This document shows positions 47,810-58,900 of a stretch of DNA of 64,000 bases, in pieces. Below the pieces are notes generated by a model. The model was not told the origin of the DNA and did no database searches. It was given only the letters and a program-made list of their open reading frames with translations. The DNA is from Phascolomyces articulosus. Its lineage: Eukaryota; Mucoromycota; Mucoromycetes; Mucorales; Lichtheimiaceae. Position numbers and translations under genes: made by a program. The stretch is taken from contig JAIXMP010000010.1 of the NCBI GenBank assembly GCA_025677815.1, forward strand, positions 248,001-312,000. The letters are read 5' to 3'. Numbering within the stretch: the stretch's first letter is position 1; every line of letters starts with the position of its first letter.

Positions 47810-49281
47810 ATGCATATCAACATATTAGAAGATAAACATCAAATATCAAGGAAACAAAGGGTATTTCATGGATTACGGCGATATCGATTACCCATTTTTT
47901 TGGTCAGCTTGATCCTATTCATTGGCACTCTACATCATCACTATCAAAAACAACAGTACAACCATGCTGCATATAACAACTTACTTGTAGAACAACAGTT
48001 AGGACAATTAGCTCATGACAATTATTCTTATGGGAATTACAATACCAATAAACGCGTCATTTTTAATAATAATACACCTGTTAAAGCAGCCCTAGTGATT
48101 ATGGCACGCGAAAGTGAATTATTTGATGTCCATGCCACCATGACAGACGTGGAAGATCGATTCAATCGAATGCATGGGTATCCTTGGATCATACTCAGTG
48201 ATCATATATTGAGTGATCGATTTCAAAGAATTATCAGTACAGCACCCTCAAGAAAAAAACCCAATAATATTTATTTTGGATTGATCCCTCCTCATCATTG
48301 GAACGAACCAAAATGGATCGATATCAAGGAAGCAGAAAGAGCTGCTGTCGATATGGGAAACCGACATATCTTTCATGGAGAATCCATTAGTTGGAAAAAG
48401 GCAGTACGGTATAATTCTGGGTTTTTAGCGTACCATCCACTTTTACAAGATGCTGAATATTATTGGAAAGTACAACCAAGATCGCGTTATCTGTGTGACA
48501 TGAATGAAGACCCATTTCAATCAATGAAGGCTAATAACCAAAAACTCGGTAACTATTCTATTATATATATATATATTACTCAATAGGATGACTATGAAAT
48601 ATATTACCTATCTAATATAGCAGGATGATATCTAATTTTGTATATCTTGATATATTTATGTTTATATATAGCATTTGCTATTTCAATGAAAGAATCTCAT
48701 CTCACCGTTCCGACATTATGGCAAAATGTACGAGAATACGTCAAAAAAGAAATGAGGAATGTATCTTCTGCATCATCATTTGTTCCGCCCTCCGATTCCA
48801 TTTTTCCATGGATAATTGGTCAAAATCCTCCAGTGACCAATTTACTTTATGCTATCAATGCATACAATTATAATTACAATCATATTTGGAATAATTTTAT
48901 GATTATATCCTTGGATTTTTTACGATCACCAGAATATCAACGATTCTTTCATCATGTAGATTTAGCTGGTGGTTTTTTCTATGAAAGGTAAAATAATATA
49001 GAATTCATCTCTCTCCGATCAAGAAAGCCGATTACTCGGTCTTTACATCATTATTAATATATATATATATATATATAAAACCATTACATGCATATCTATG
49101 CAGATGGAGTGATGCGCCATTTCAAACAATAGCCGCGGCATTGTACCTTCATCGTAATCAAGTACGATTCATGGAAAATATTGGATATAAATTTACAGTG
49201 GCTGAACAATGTCCTTCTGATGAAACAATCTTAAAAGAATTACAATGCTCTTGCGATCCTTTATTATCATTTTGTAAGTAA
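47810..49281 (+). CDS. GT15 (Kre2/Mnt1-type) alpha-1,2-mannosyltransferase homologue, probably inactive
   Basis: Three exons, 47810-48548, 48672-48987, 49104-49281; 410 aa. It is a type II Golgi protein: short basic N-tail, signal anchor at about residues 25-43, stem, then the GT15 catalytic domain starting at about residue 85 (KAALVIMARESELFDV...). Family blocks remain: GYPWIILSD, HWNEPKWID, CDM..DPF, AGGFFYERWSDAPF, IGY...CP. Key positions differ, however. The Glu of VEP is Q222. The Glu of NFEI (proposed nucleophile in yeast Kre2) is M323. The metal-binding His of IGYxH is F382. The M323-F382 spacing of 59 equals that between E329 and H388 of yeast Kre2 as I remember them. Active family members add alpha-1,2-mannose to O- and N-glycans; this copy may be a pseudoenzyme. 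Confidence 0.8.
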
Positions 49282-52200
49282 TTTATTAATTAAGTGGTTG
49301 TCAAAAGAATGTTTTTTTTAAGTTATCACATGATGTATTATTAATCGGTGAGTGGGCCGATCAAACGAAACGATCCTTATTTGATATTATTATATTAGTG
49401 GAGCGAGGAGAAAGTGAAACCAAGAATTTACTTCAATTACAGCAAGAAGCATCTGTACCAGGACTAGGATTGTTATCACCCACTCAATTTCAGGAACGAC
49501 TCAAGCTGTAACTTTTTTTAAATACCAGCAATTTTCTTTATCAGGAAACATTTCTATTTTTTACACATTTGTTAAACATTGCACAAACATATAAAATATT
49601 TCAAATTAAAAACCGAGACGACAGCAAAAATAATGATGAATATAATAAAAAACGATCTTCCTGTTCAAATAATTACTATCACTTCTTCTCCCCCAAATTG
49701 TATACTATTTTTTTTTCCATGGGATAAAAAAAAAAAAAGCAATTTATTTAGGAGTTTTCTAAAGAAGAAACAGACCGGTCTCGACAAAAATTGACTTCTA
49801 TATGTTTCAGTTGAGTAAAAAAAATAATAATAATAAAGTCAATGGTAACTTGCCTTATATAAATTAGTGACACTGATGAAGTTAGATCACTGCCACGCGA
49901 GGACTATGTGTGTAATATTCATTCCTTACGTTTGTTTATTTATTTTTGTATTAAATGGTCTCTTCATCCACCAAGAAGTATATTTCATAGTTATGCAACA
50001 TAAATGCTACTATGATGACAACAATAGAAAGTATCTGTCAATTTGATATAAAATACTTTATTTTTCTCTTTTTTATTGGATCCTTCACACACACAAAATA
50101 ATTAATAAAGTATTTATTATATTATTATTATAATAATAATAATAAAAAGCGGGGCTTATTATATTCTTATTTCTATGTCACACGGCATCAAGATGATATA
50201 ATATCTTATATATATGAAAATAAGGACCTATCAAAATTTGCACATAATATTTGTTACCAATGTCACGCAAAAGGTGTTACATAAAGTGATTGATAACCAC
50301 CCACATTTTTCTTTGTTGGGGGTGGGAAGGAATAAAATATAAATGAAGGTGAGAGAACAAATACTACTATTATGATGTGAATATAATATTCTGTAACAAT
50401 AAAAAAATGATGATGATGAAATGAGTAATTTTGATTATAATTGAAGAAGGAACTATTAACTATTGTTTGGCGCACCATCGTCTGCTTTTCTATCTATAAA
50501 GCTAATACTAATAAACTATAAATCATCGTCGATATATACTAATAATTCTCGCAAGTAGTACGATGCTTATTAAATCAACAAGAACACGTTCTGAGAATCC
50601 TTGAAAGGTATCTGTCTTTTACTAAATAACTTTGATTTTTATACATGGTCGTTTCATTCGTAATAACATTTATTCTATTAACATAAAATAAACGGTAAAT
50701 GATCAATGCGTTTCGTTGCCATATGTTGTTTTTATACCAATGGTTATTTTGAAATTCAACATTGAAACGTGTGAAGTATGTGGAAGAGATGATAAGAAGA
50801 GTCTTCTACTATGTGTATATAATATACATAATAACTTTAACTATCTTTTTGAGAATATGAAACATCTTTTGGGGGTGTTTTTATTATTATTAAAAAGAGA
50901 TGTGGGACTTGATACACATTATAACCATTAATTTTGTAAGGTCATCTTGTCAATTTTTCTTTTATCCAGTTTCATGTTGTACAGAAAGCTTTTTTGGGAA
51001 ATTCTGAGAAGTTACCAAACTGACCCAAGGAAAAGGAAGATTATTACATTTTATATAATATATCGTTTTGTGTGTGTGAGATACGAATGATATTTTTTTT
51101 TTTTTTTTTTTTGGTATATATAAAAATAAAATAAAAAAGTGATTTATTAGGTCCAATTTCACCTTGTTGTTAAATATATATCATTAGATAGTAAAAGAAT
51201 AAGGCTATTATTAATATAGAGTGTATAAATATCCTAGTATTCGGATTCTGGGGGAGGGTTATATATATAAATATGATGAGTAGGTGGGAAATCAATCAAG
51301 AAGTGAATAAGCGGGAAGCAAAAGAAACAACCTTTTTGTTGAGAGTGATTGTCACGAAGATAATGAAAAAAAATAGAGTCATGGGGGTTTTTTAATAATA
51401 ACTTGATTGCATGATGACAAGAAGTATATATATACCTTGACATCATCATCATCTCTATAAAATTCTGTATATCGATTTTATATTTAATAAAAATCTTAAA
51501 ATGTTTATCATTTAGAAAAAGAATCCAAAAATACAATCCATTATCATAATAATAGACTATTAGCCTACTTTCAATATATTGAAAAAAAAGGCATGGGTTA
51601 TTTTGTGTTTGGGGGCCCGTGTGTTATAATATAATTATTATTATTATGGTTCTTTGATGTGGTAGAAGCTCTAGACCCCATCACATTCACTCCGAAATCT
51701 TTTTTTTTTTTAGGGATCCGAGAGAATTTTAATAAGAACTTTTTTTTTGGGTTTGAGTGAATAGGAACATATAAAAATATATGAATTAACATTTATTACA
51801 GGACGAGAGAATGTCAGGCCACTTGATCAATATTTATTATTTACAGAGAATCTTATCAAAAAGAGTATAGTTCGCGTGACATTAAAGGCGGGTACAATGT
51901 TATGGAAACTCAGGTTGATGGGGGTCTGGTGAAATTACGATTATGTGTGCGAGTGTGTGCGTTTTATATTACTATACACAACACAGCATAAGTAAACCTA
52001 GATTCTATATAAACCATTTATTATTGCGAATCCGAAAAAACCCCGCCAACCGGGCCACTAATTAAACTGAAAAAGTATAAACATTGATCCACATTCATTA
52101 TATTATATTTTGTCGCGTGGTTTTATGAAAAAACAAGGAGAGAAAGAAGACTGATGATGATTGTCTATCAATTTTCACAAATAATAAGAAGAAAAAAGAG

Positions 52201-52392
52201 GCGCAAGGTTTTTTTTTTCTTTTATATAAAATAAAAAACGTGGAAGATTGGAATGGGGTATTATATTATTAATAGTATCATGCGGATAAGATCTTCAGGG
52301 GGGAGGTTAAAAAAAACAGAGTGAAACTGTTAATGGTGTCATAATGGGAAAGAGTAATATATATATATATATATATAATTTGGTATGGATAT

Positions 52393-52445
52393 GGTTGGTT
52401 GGTTGGTTGGTTGGTTGCTGTGTGTGTGTGTGTGGGTGGGTGGGT
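52393..52445 (+). repeat. Compound G-rich repeat (GGTT)6-(TG)n-(GGGT)3
   Basis: Six perfect GGTT units at 52393-52416 are followed by a TG run and three GGG tracts spaced by single T (52434-52444). On the plus strand this has the layout of G-quadruplex-forming DNA. It lies about 0.95 kb upstream of the homeobox start. Confidence 0.6.
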
Positions 52446-53108
52446 GTATTTAGATTACTACAAGTTTTATAATTTAAAAAAAAAGTCGATCTTTTGGATT
52501 TTTAACCACCGGTTCATGTTACTCCAAAAGTCGGTCGTTTCATTTATTTGAAAGCTGTTTTTTTTTATTGAACGACTATCATAATAATAATGATTTGATT
52601 TAGACTTTAGATTCTTCTTTTATGCATATGCATATGCATATGTATGAGTATATATATATAATGTATCTTGCTGGTAATAGTATATGTGGTTATACTATAT
52701 GTTTGTGTGTAGTATAGCGTAGTGTAATAGGCAATGTAGGAGTAAAATAATATAATAAAGCGGGCATTGATCTACTCTTCCCGGAAGAACAACCGTTTTA
52801 TTAGCTTTTCAGGCAACTGTCAATTAACAGTTTCTGGCTCTATTTTTTTTTTTTTGTGTCGCGCACACTGAGATTACATACGCACACACACATATTCACT
52901 CATAACTCATATACATCCTACTATATAATATATATATGTATATATCTTGTATAATGAATAAGAATGAGAGAGAGGGAGAGATCACCCTGTACGCATTTTT
53001 TCTGCTTTTATTACGCCGCTCATATGGGTGTACCACCTTGTAGGGTTGCTGCTTGGTTTTTTATATTGCGCGCAACAAACTATTATATTAGACAAGCAAG
53101 GTAAATAA

Positions 53109-53340
53109 TTACTTAACAACATTTTAGAACAGTCCCTTTTTCTCTCTCTTTCTTTTTTTTTTTTTTTTTTTTTTTTTTTGCTTCTTTGAGCTTTCATTTT
53201 TTCTCTTTTTCTTCTCTCTTTTTCTTGTTTTTCACACTCATTTTTCTCTTTTTTTTTTTCTTTTCTTTACTTTTTCCTTTTTCATTCTTTTTTTTTCTTT
53301 TTCATTTTCTTTTTATTATCTGCATTCTGTGAATGCTTCT
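53109..53340 (+). promoter_or_regulatory. Long pyrimidine-rich tract before the homeobox gene
   Basis: About 230 bases are almost purely C/T on the plus strand, including a run of more than 20 T, ending about 27 bp before the ATG. Pyrimidine tracts upstream of fungal starts mark core promoters and leaders; this one is unusually long. Confidence 0.5.
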
Positions 53341-53366
53341 TGATTATTATCATCCATAATAGAATA

Positions 53367-55927
53367 ATGAATCCTCAGTCCAATCCTTCACATTCTTCAG
53401 TCGTAACTAGTGCACCTTTGGGTCATGCCGGCATGATGCCTGTGCCCCCCACAGAACCATTTGCATATCTTCCACAAAAACAAATGATGCCTTTAGATTA
53501 TCATTCACATCCTATGTATCCAACGTATGCTCCTGGTGAGCTCAATCAATATGAATATCATCATCCTTCTCATCCTTTTCAGCATCCAAACTTACCTAGA
53601 CAACAACAACACCCACATCATCCATTCCCTAATCAACAATTTCCACACCATGTACAACAACCTCATCATCCTCCTCATCATCAACAACAACGAGCATCTT
53701 CAACATCCTCTACAACAAGCAATAATGAAGGTACGCCACCACCACGTAAACGCACCCGAGCCACACCAGAACAATTGGCTGTCTTGGAAAAAACATTTAG
53801 TGTCAATCCTTCTCCTAATAATCGTGTACGTGAACAACTTTCGCGCGAACTCGGAATGTCTGAGCGGTCCATTCAGATCTGGTTTCAGAACCGTCGTGCC
53901 AAAGTGAAAAATCTTGCTAAACGTTCTTCACTCCTTCATGATGAGACGATTCGTATGCAATACTATGCTGCTTCTGCTGCTGCTGCTGCTTGTCAAGCTG
54001 CTGCTTATCATTATCAACAAACTGCCCCTGATGGCTCTATGTCAACCAATCCTGATCTGTATTATTATTACTATTATTATTATTACAACCAACAGCAACA
54101 AAATCGACAATCAGGTGGTGGTAGTAGTACGAGTAGATCGACTGCCACTCCCCCTCCTCCACCTCCTGCTTCTTCTTCTACTACGACTACTTCGACATAT
54201 CAACAAGACAGTAACATCAATCATACGAGTAGTGGTAGTAGCGATAATGAAAATACTAATTCTACTTCACCCACATCAGCTGCCGATGGCAGTAATAACA
54301 ACAGCTGGTTCTGTCCTCCACCACCACCTCCACCACCACTTCCTTCTTCATCTACCTCTTCTACATCAAATACAATCGCTTCTTCTAATAACAATAACAA
54401 CGGTACTAGTAGCAATGTTGCTGCTACTGCTCCTCCTCCTCCGCTACCCCTTCAATCAACCCCGCCACCGCCACCTCCTCCTCCACCAATGTCTCTTGGC
54501 GGAACAACAGCGGATTGGTCTTCCGTTACGCCTCCGCCTTCATCGACTTCTTCGCCGCTATCAGCCTCAGTTTCCGATCCATTGAGACAAAGTGTCAGCG
54601 CTAGTGCTGCTGCTCGAAGAGTCTCCGCCTCCACACCAGCGGGTCGTATGCGTGCTCATTCACTAGGTCCATATCCACCCCCTCAACGACGAGCTTATGA
54701 ACGTCATAGTTCGGTGGATACACCTCCTGGTCCATTACAACAAACAGCAGCCACGGCAGCAGCACATGCGGCAGCACAAGCAGCAGCAGTGGCTCAGGCT
54801 GCATCGATGGCTGGAAGCAATAGTACAACTACAAGTGCTGCTACCACTTCTGCAACAGGTCAACATTATTATCGTAGTAGAAGTTATACATCGCCAGCTG
54901 GTCAAGCATATTGGCCAATGATGAGTTATACCGATCCAATGACCGCTGCAAGCAATACCTTCGCAGCCATTCAGCAACAACAAATGGCAGCTGGAGGTGG
55001 GTTTTATCCTGGTATACCCACTCAAGGTAATAAAAATATTTATATATGAATATTAAAAATCAAAGCAAAAAAAAAAAAAAAAAAAATCGAAGGAGAGCGA
55101 AAAAAAGACCCATGAACTAATCGAATTATTGATGACTACTATTTAAATATATATTTATAGAAGATCGACTTGGTACACCCATGTCGATGGACGGTGGTGG
55201 TGAAGAAGAAGCACCCAATCGATTTTCAGCTGAAGCACTTCAAATCGGAACATGGCGACGTATGAGTTTACAACCCAATGATCTTGCTTGTCATTACGAT
55301 ACCCAACGTCGAGTATTGGTTTGGCGTATTCAAGATGGTCAACAACGATTCAAAATGGAATATACATTTGATACAGTTCTTCAAATTCGATTGGAACCTA
55401 TTCTTGAACGACTTGGTTGGGCACGACTTGAATTACGTATTGCACAACCAGAAGCCATTTCATTTTATATGGAAGCCAATGGTGAAACTTGGACTCAATG
55501 TCGTGATTTCACTCAAGATCGACAAGCGACGTGTATCAATTTACATCATTTGGATGGTCCTGCATTGGCTTTAAGAGCAGAAGTACAACGTTGGGCACAA
55601 GATGATCCTCATATTCAATCATTGCTTCAACAACAACAGCAACAGCAAGCAGCTCAACAACAACAACAACAACAACCTCAAGCGATTGATCCTCGATGTC
55701 TATCTACGAATGCAACACCCGTTGATGAACTACAACGTGAATTAACACCAGCCGATATTATCATGGGCATGCCTCCGACCACTGTACCCGAAGAAGAAAG
55801 TTCGATGTTATCCTTATTAGAACATCGAAATAGTGCCAGTGATGACAAAGAAGCTGATGATGATAATAAGAGTACTTCTGATGATCAAGATCTTTTATTA
55901 TTTCAAGGAATGGGACCACAAGCTTAA
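53367..55927 (+). CDS. Homeodomain transcription factor
   Basis: Two exons, 53367-55026 and 55161-55927; 808 aa. A His/Pro/Gln-rich N-terminus precedes a complete homeodomain at about residues 126-186 (RKRTRATPEQLAVLEKTF ... SIQIWFQNRRAKVK), with W48, Q50 and N51 of the recognition helix. Long low-complexity runs follow: Ala, Tyr, Pro, Ser and Asn. Exon 2 encodes a second, well-structured region (about 560-690; IGTWRRMSL, LACHYDTQRRVLVWRI, FKMEYTFDTV), as seen in large fungal homeodomain regulators such as the Phx1-like group, then a Gln-rich acidic tail. The frame runs upstream to a TTG, but the first ATG (53367) is taken as start. Large flanking deserts suit a developmental regulator. Confidence 0.88.
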
Positions 55928-58900
55928 ATATAATTTGCAAGAACAGTGCACTCACAATCACTCACAAAAAAAATATAATCATCTCTCCACACCTCCTCTC
56001 GTACTATACATATTTTACCATATATATTATATATATATTTATATAAATTGTTTTTTTCTTTTTTTCTTTTTTCTTTTTTCTTTTTTTTTTCACACCCGAA
56101 ATTGTTTTACAGAATCTTTCTTCCGTTGTGTTAAAAAAAAGGACGTGAACAAAGTCGCATAATATATAATAATGATAATATATATATACACACACCATAA
56201 ATACATGTTGCATTAGTAGCCACCTCTTTGTCTAAATTTTGTTGGTCATAATCGACCTCTTCCTTCCCTCCCCCTAAAAAAAAGGCATGCTTTCTTTTAT
56301 GATTCTAAATTTTATCATGATCATTTTGACTTTTTTTTTAGTGTTCATTCCTGTTGGTGATACATATATAATAAGAATAGTAAAGTAGTACTAGTATGCA
56401 TAAAGTTTCAGGTAATTTAAATCAACTTATTGCGATACGTAATAAGCTCTCACCTATTAAGGTTATTGTTTAAAGAAACGAAACAATTATTGTTATATTA
56501 TATAGAGTTCCACGAAAGCGTGGTAAATTTCAGGGCTATGCGTAACAATCAAAGCTGTTGTGAGACATGTATTATATTTTGGTTAATGCTTATGATGACG
56601 ATAACAACGAAACGGTAACTGATAGGAAAAGAGAATGTACTGGGTAAAGTTCAGTAAGTCACATGAACAAGTCAATAATCTGTCAATTTTTATTTGATGG
56701 TCGAGGCACACACTGACACCATAAGAGAAAAAATGAATAAAATGTATTAATATCCATCTTTTTTCTTTTTTGTTTGAACTAAAAATACTACCAAAATTGT
56801 AAGCATATCAGTACAAGAGATGGTTGAAACATGCTTCTTCTATTTATCATCATATTATTTTATATATCATCGACATGATTCTTATATTTATTCATATGAT
56901 GTTCTTCAACATAAAAAAAATACATTGAAATATTTAGAATCATCAAGAAACCGTTTTCAATAATATATGTACACATACCTCATGTTTAGATATTCTTATA
57001 TCCACTGCTACTTTTTTTTTTAAAAAAAAAAAAAGATCGCTGTATGAACATATACAACGATAATAGATTCATATCAATATAGATATATAAAAAGCTTATT
57101 CTCGGGCAGTTGCTTTTTTCGGGTAATACACGTAATTGAGTGATCAGCGCATATAGGTCATAAAAAACATGTGATGATGGCGCCTTCTTTATTAATCTAT
57201 ACATCAAGTAGAATAGAAAAGGGAAATTGGGTATACATGAATGGGAAAGGAAAAAATTATTAGATGTCATAACAATTTGTTAAAAACAGTAACCGTGCAC
57301 GGATATGTAGTAGAGATCTTATTATATGTTAATTAGTACAAATGATTAACTTTGCATTCCATAGATATATCATCTTGTTGCTCGATCGATTGGTATTAAA
57401 TAGCGATGATGATAAAAAAAAAGAGATGGGATCAGAGTCTAGATTCCATACAGGTATAAAATAAAAAAGAAGAAAAAGAAAGAGAAAAGCCATCTATCAA
57501 TACGGAATTACCATTGTTATCCATTGTTATGTAGTACGCTTCAATTAGCGTTATTACCAATCATACTTAAGTATCTATTCCAAGATGATAATGAAAAACA
57601 TAAACTAGGTTTTAATTTTCTTATCCAAGTTGACAACTGATGACGAATCCATTTCCTTTTTATTATTATTATTATCATCATAGCAAGACAGCAACAACTG
57701 AGGTTGGACATGGTAATTAATAAAATGACTATACTATATAAAAAAGATGACCGTTGTTTGTTGTTGTTGATCATTGAAAAAATAAGAATGATATTCTCGA
57801 TCGGCCCTTCTATTTTTTTTTTAAAAAAAAAAAAACTTGTTTAAGTCGCACTCCTAATTGAATACAGTTTTCGGAGTGGTATCCCAATCCACCAGCTACA
57901 GTGTTACTTGAATTTTGATCGGAAGGATTTTCCTCTTCTGCTTTAAAATACATAAGTTATATATATCTTGGAGATACAGCCTATTGGTTTATATCCCAAT
58001 TTTAATGAACAAGAAGAATAAAACAAGTTTTTTTAGAATATGTCTTGGCAAAATAGAGTACTCTTTTATTAAGCCAACAGTATGGATAAATTACTCACAT
58101 CGCTCGGCTTCATAACCACAAAGAGTAATCTGTTATTTTTTCAAGGATTTGAAGTACGAAAAAAAAACAAAAGAAGATGGTTGTTTTAATCAACTTCTTG
58201 GTCGGTGGCAAAGATGTCGATCTCTGTCCAACCAATAATAGTTTAAAAACTCATATTAAACTCATTTAAAAGGTTTATTGCATCAATCAATAATTAATAA
58301 TAATAACTTACATTTTGGGAAAGATACGTAAGAAAAAACCATATTTTTTTTTTGTTTCAGGAACGATCGACATATCTATAGATATTTGTTCTATCATTGT
58401 TATATACAGTTTGATAGCTTAAGAAAGAAGAATATTTTCTAGTAATTCTAATACTAACAATAAACAGTGGAAAATTATAATAATTTACACATGAAAGATA
58501 AATCATGCGTACATAATAGAATCTATTTATAAATTTAAATTATCACATTGATAGATCTTGGTGTCCATGTAAAAAAGTGAAAGAATAATAATGCCGAATG
58601 GGAAAAGTGACTGAGTTTGCGCACGAGGCATGTCAATCATTCAAGCCAACTATAACGTGGCAAGAAATGAAGTTGTTAGTTTTGTGAAACCTAAAAAAAT
58701 CCTAAAATGCATTTCCACTGTGAGGTGGTCACATGCCTACTGTTAAAAAATCATTATACAAAAACTTAAAAGCTGACAGAATGATCATCTTGTCTTTTTT
58801 CCCCCATCTTTTCCCGTGGTTTTTGTTATATTATTATAATAATAAATATTGATATATTATTATAATCCTTTAAATATAGACAATAATGAATCTAATGATA

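Larger units (their letters stand above)
49282..53366. other. 4-kb gene-poor region upstream of the homeobox gene
   Basis: AT-rich with many simple repeats: TAA/ATT repeats (50100-50145), TA runs (52348-52376), GGTT/TG/GGGT run (52393-52445), ATGCAT repeats (52621-52642), a T20+ tract (53154-53179). A stop-free segment in one frame at 49321-49511 is described among the findings. No intact gene was modelled. Confidence 0.55.

Noticed and set aside
53340..53366. Upstream start of the homeobox protein
   Set aside because: The apparent Met is TTG in the pyrimidine tract; the ATG at 53367 is used.
53914..54585. 223-codon frame on the plus strand inside the homeobox gene
   Set aside because: Alternate frame of the Pro/Ser/Asn-repeat region; Leu/Ile runs come from the CCT/ATT repeats, and the sense frame carries the homeodomain.
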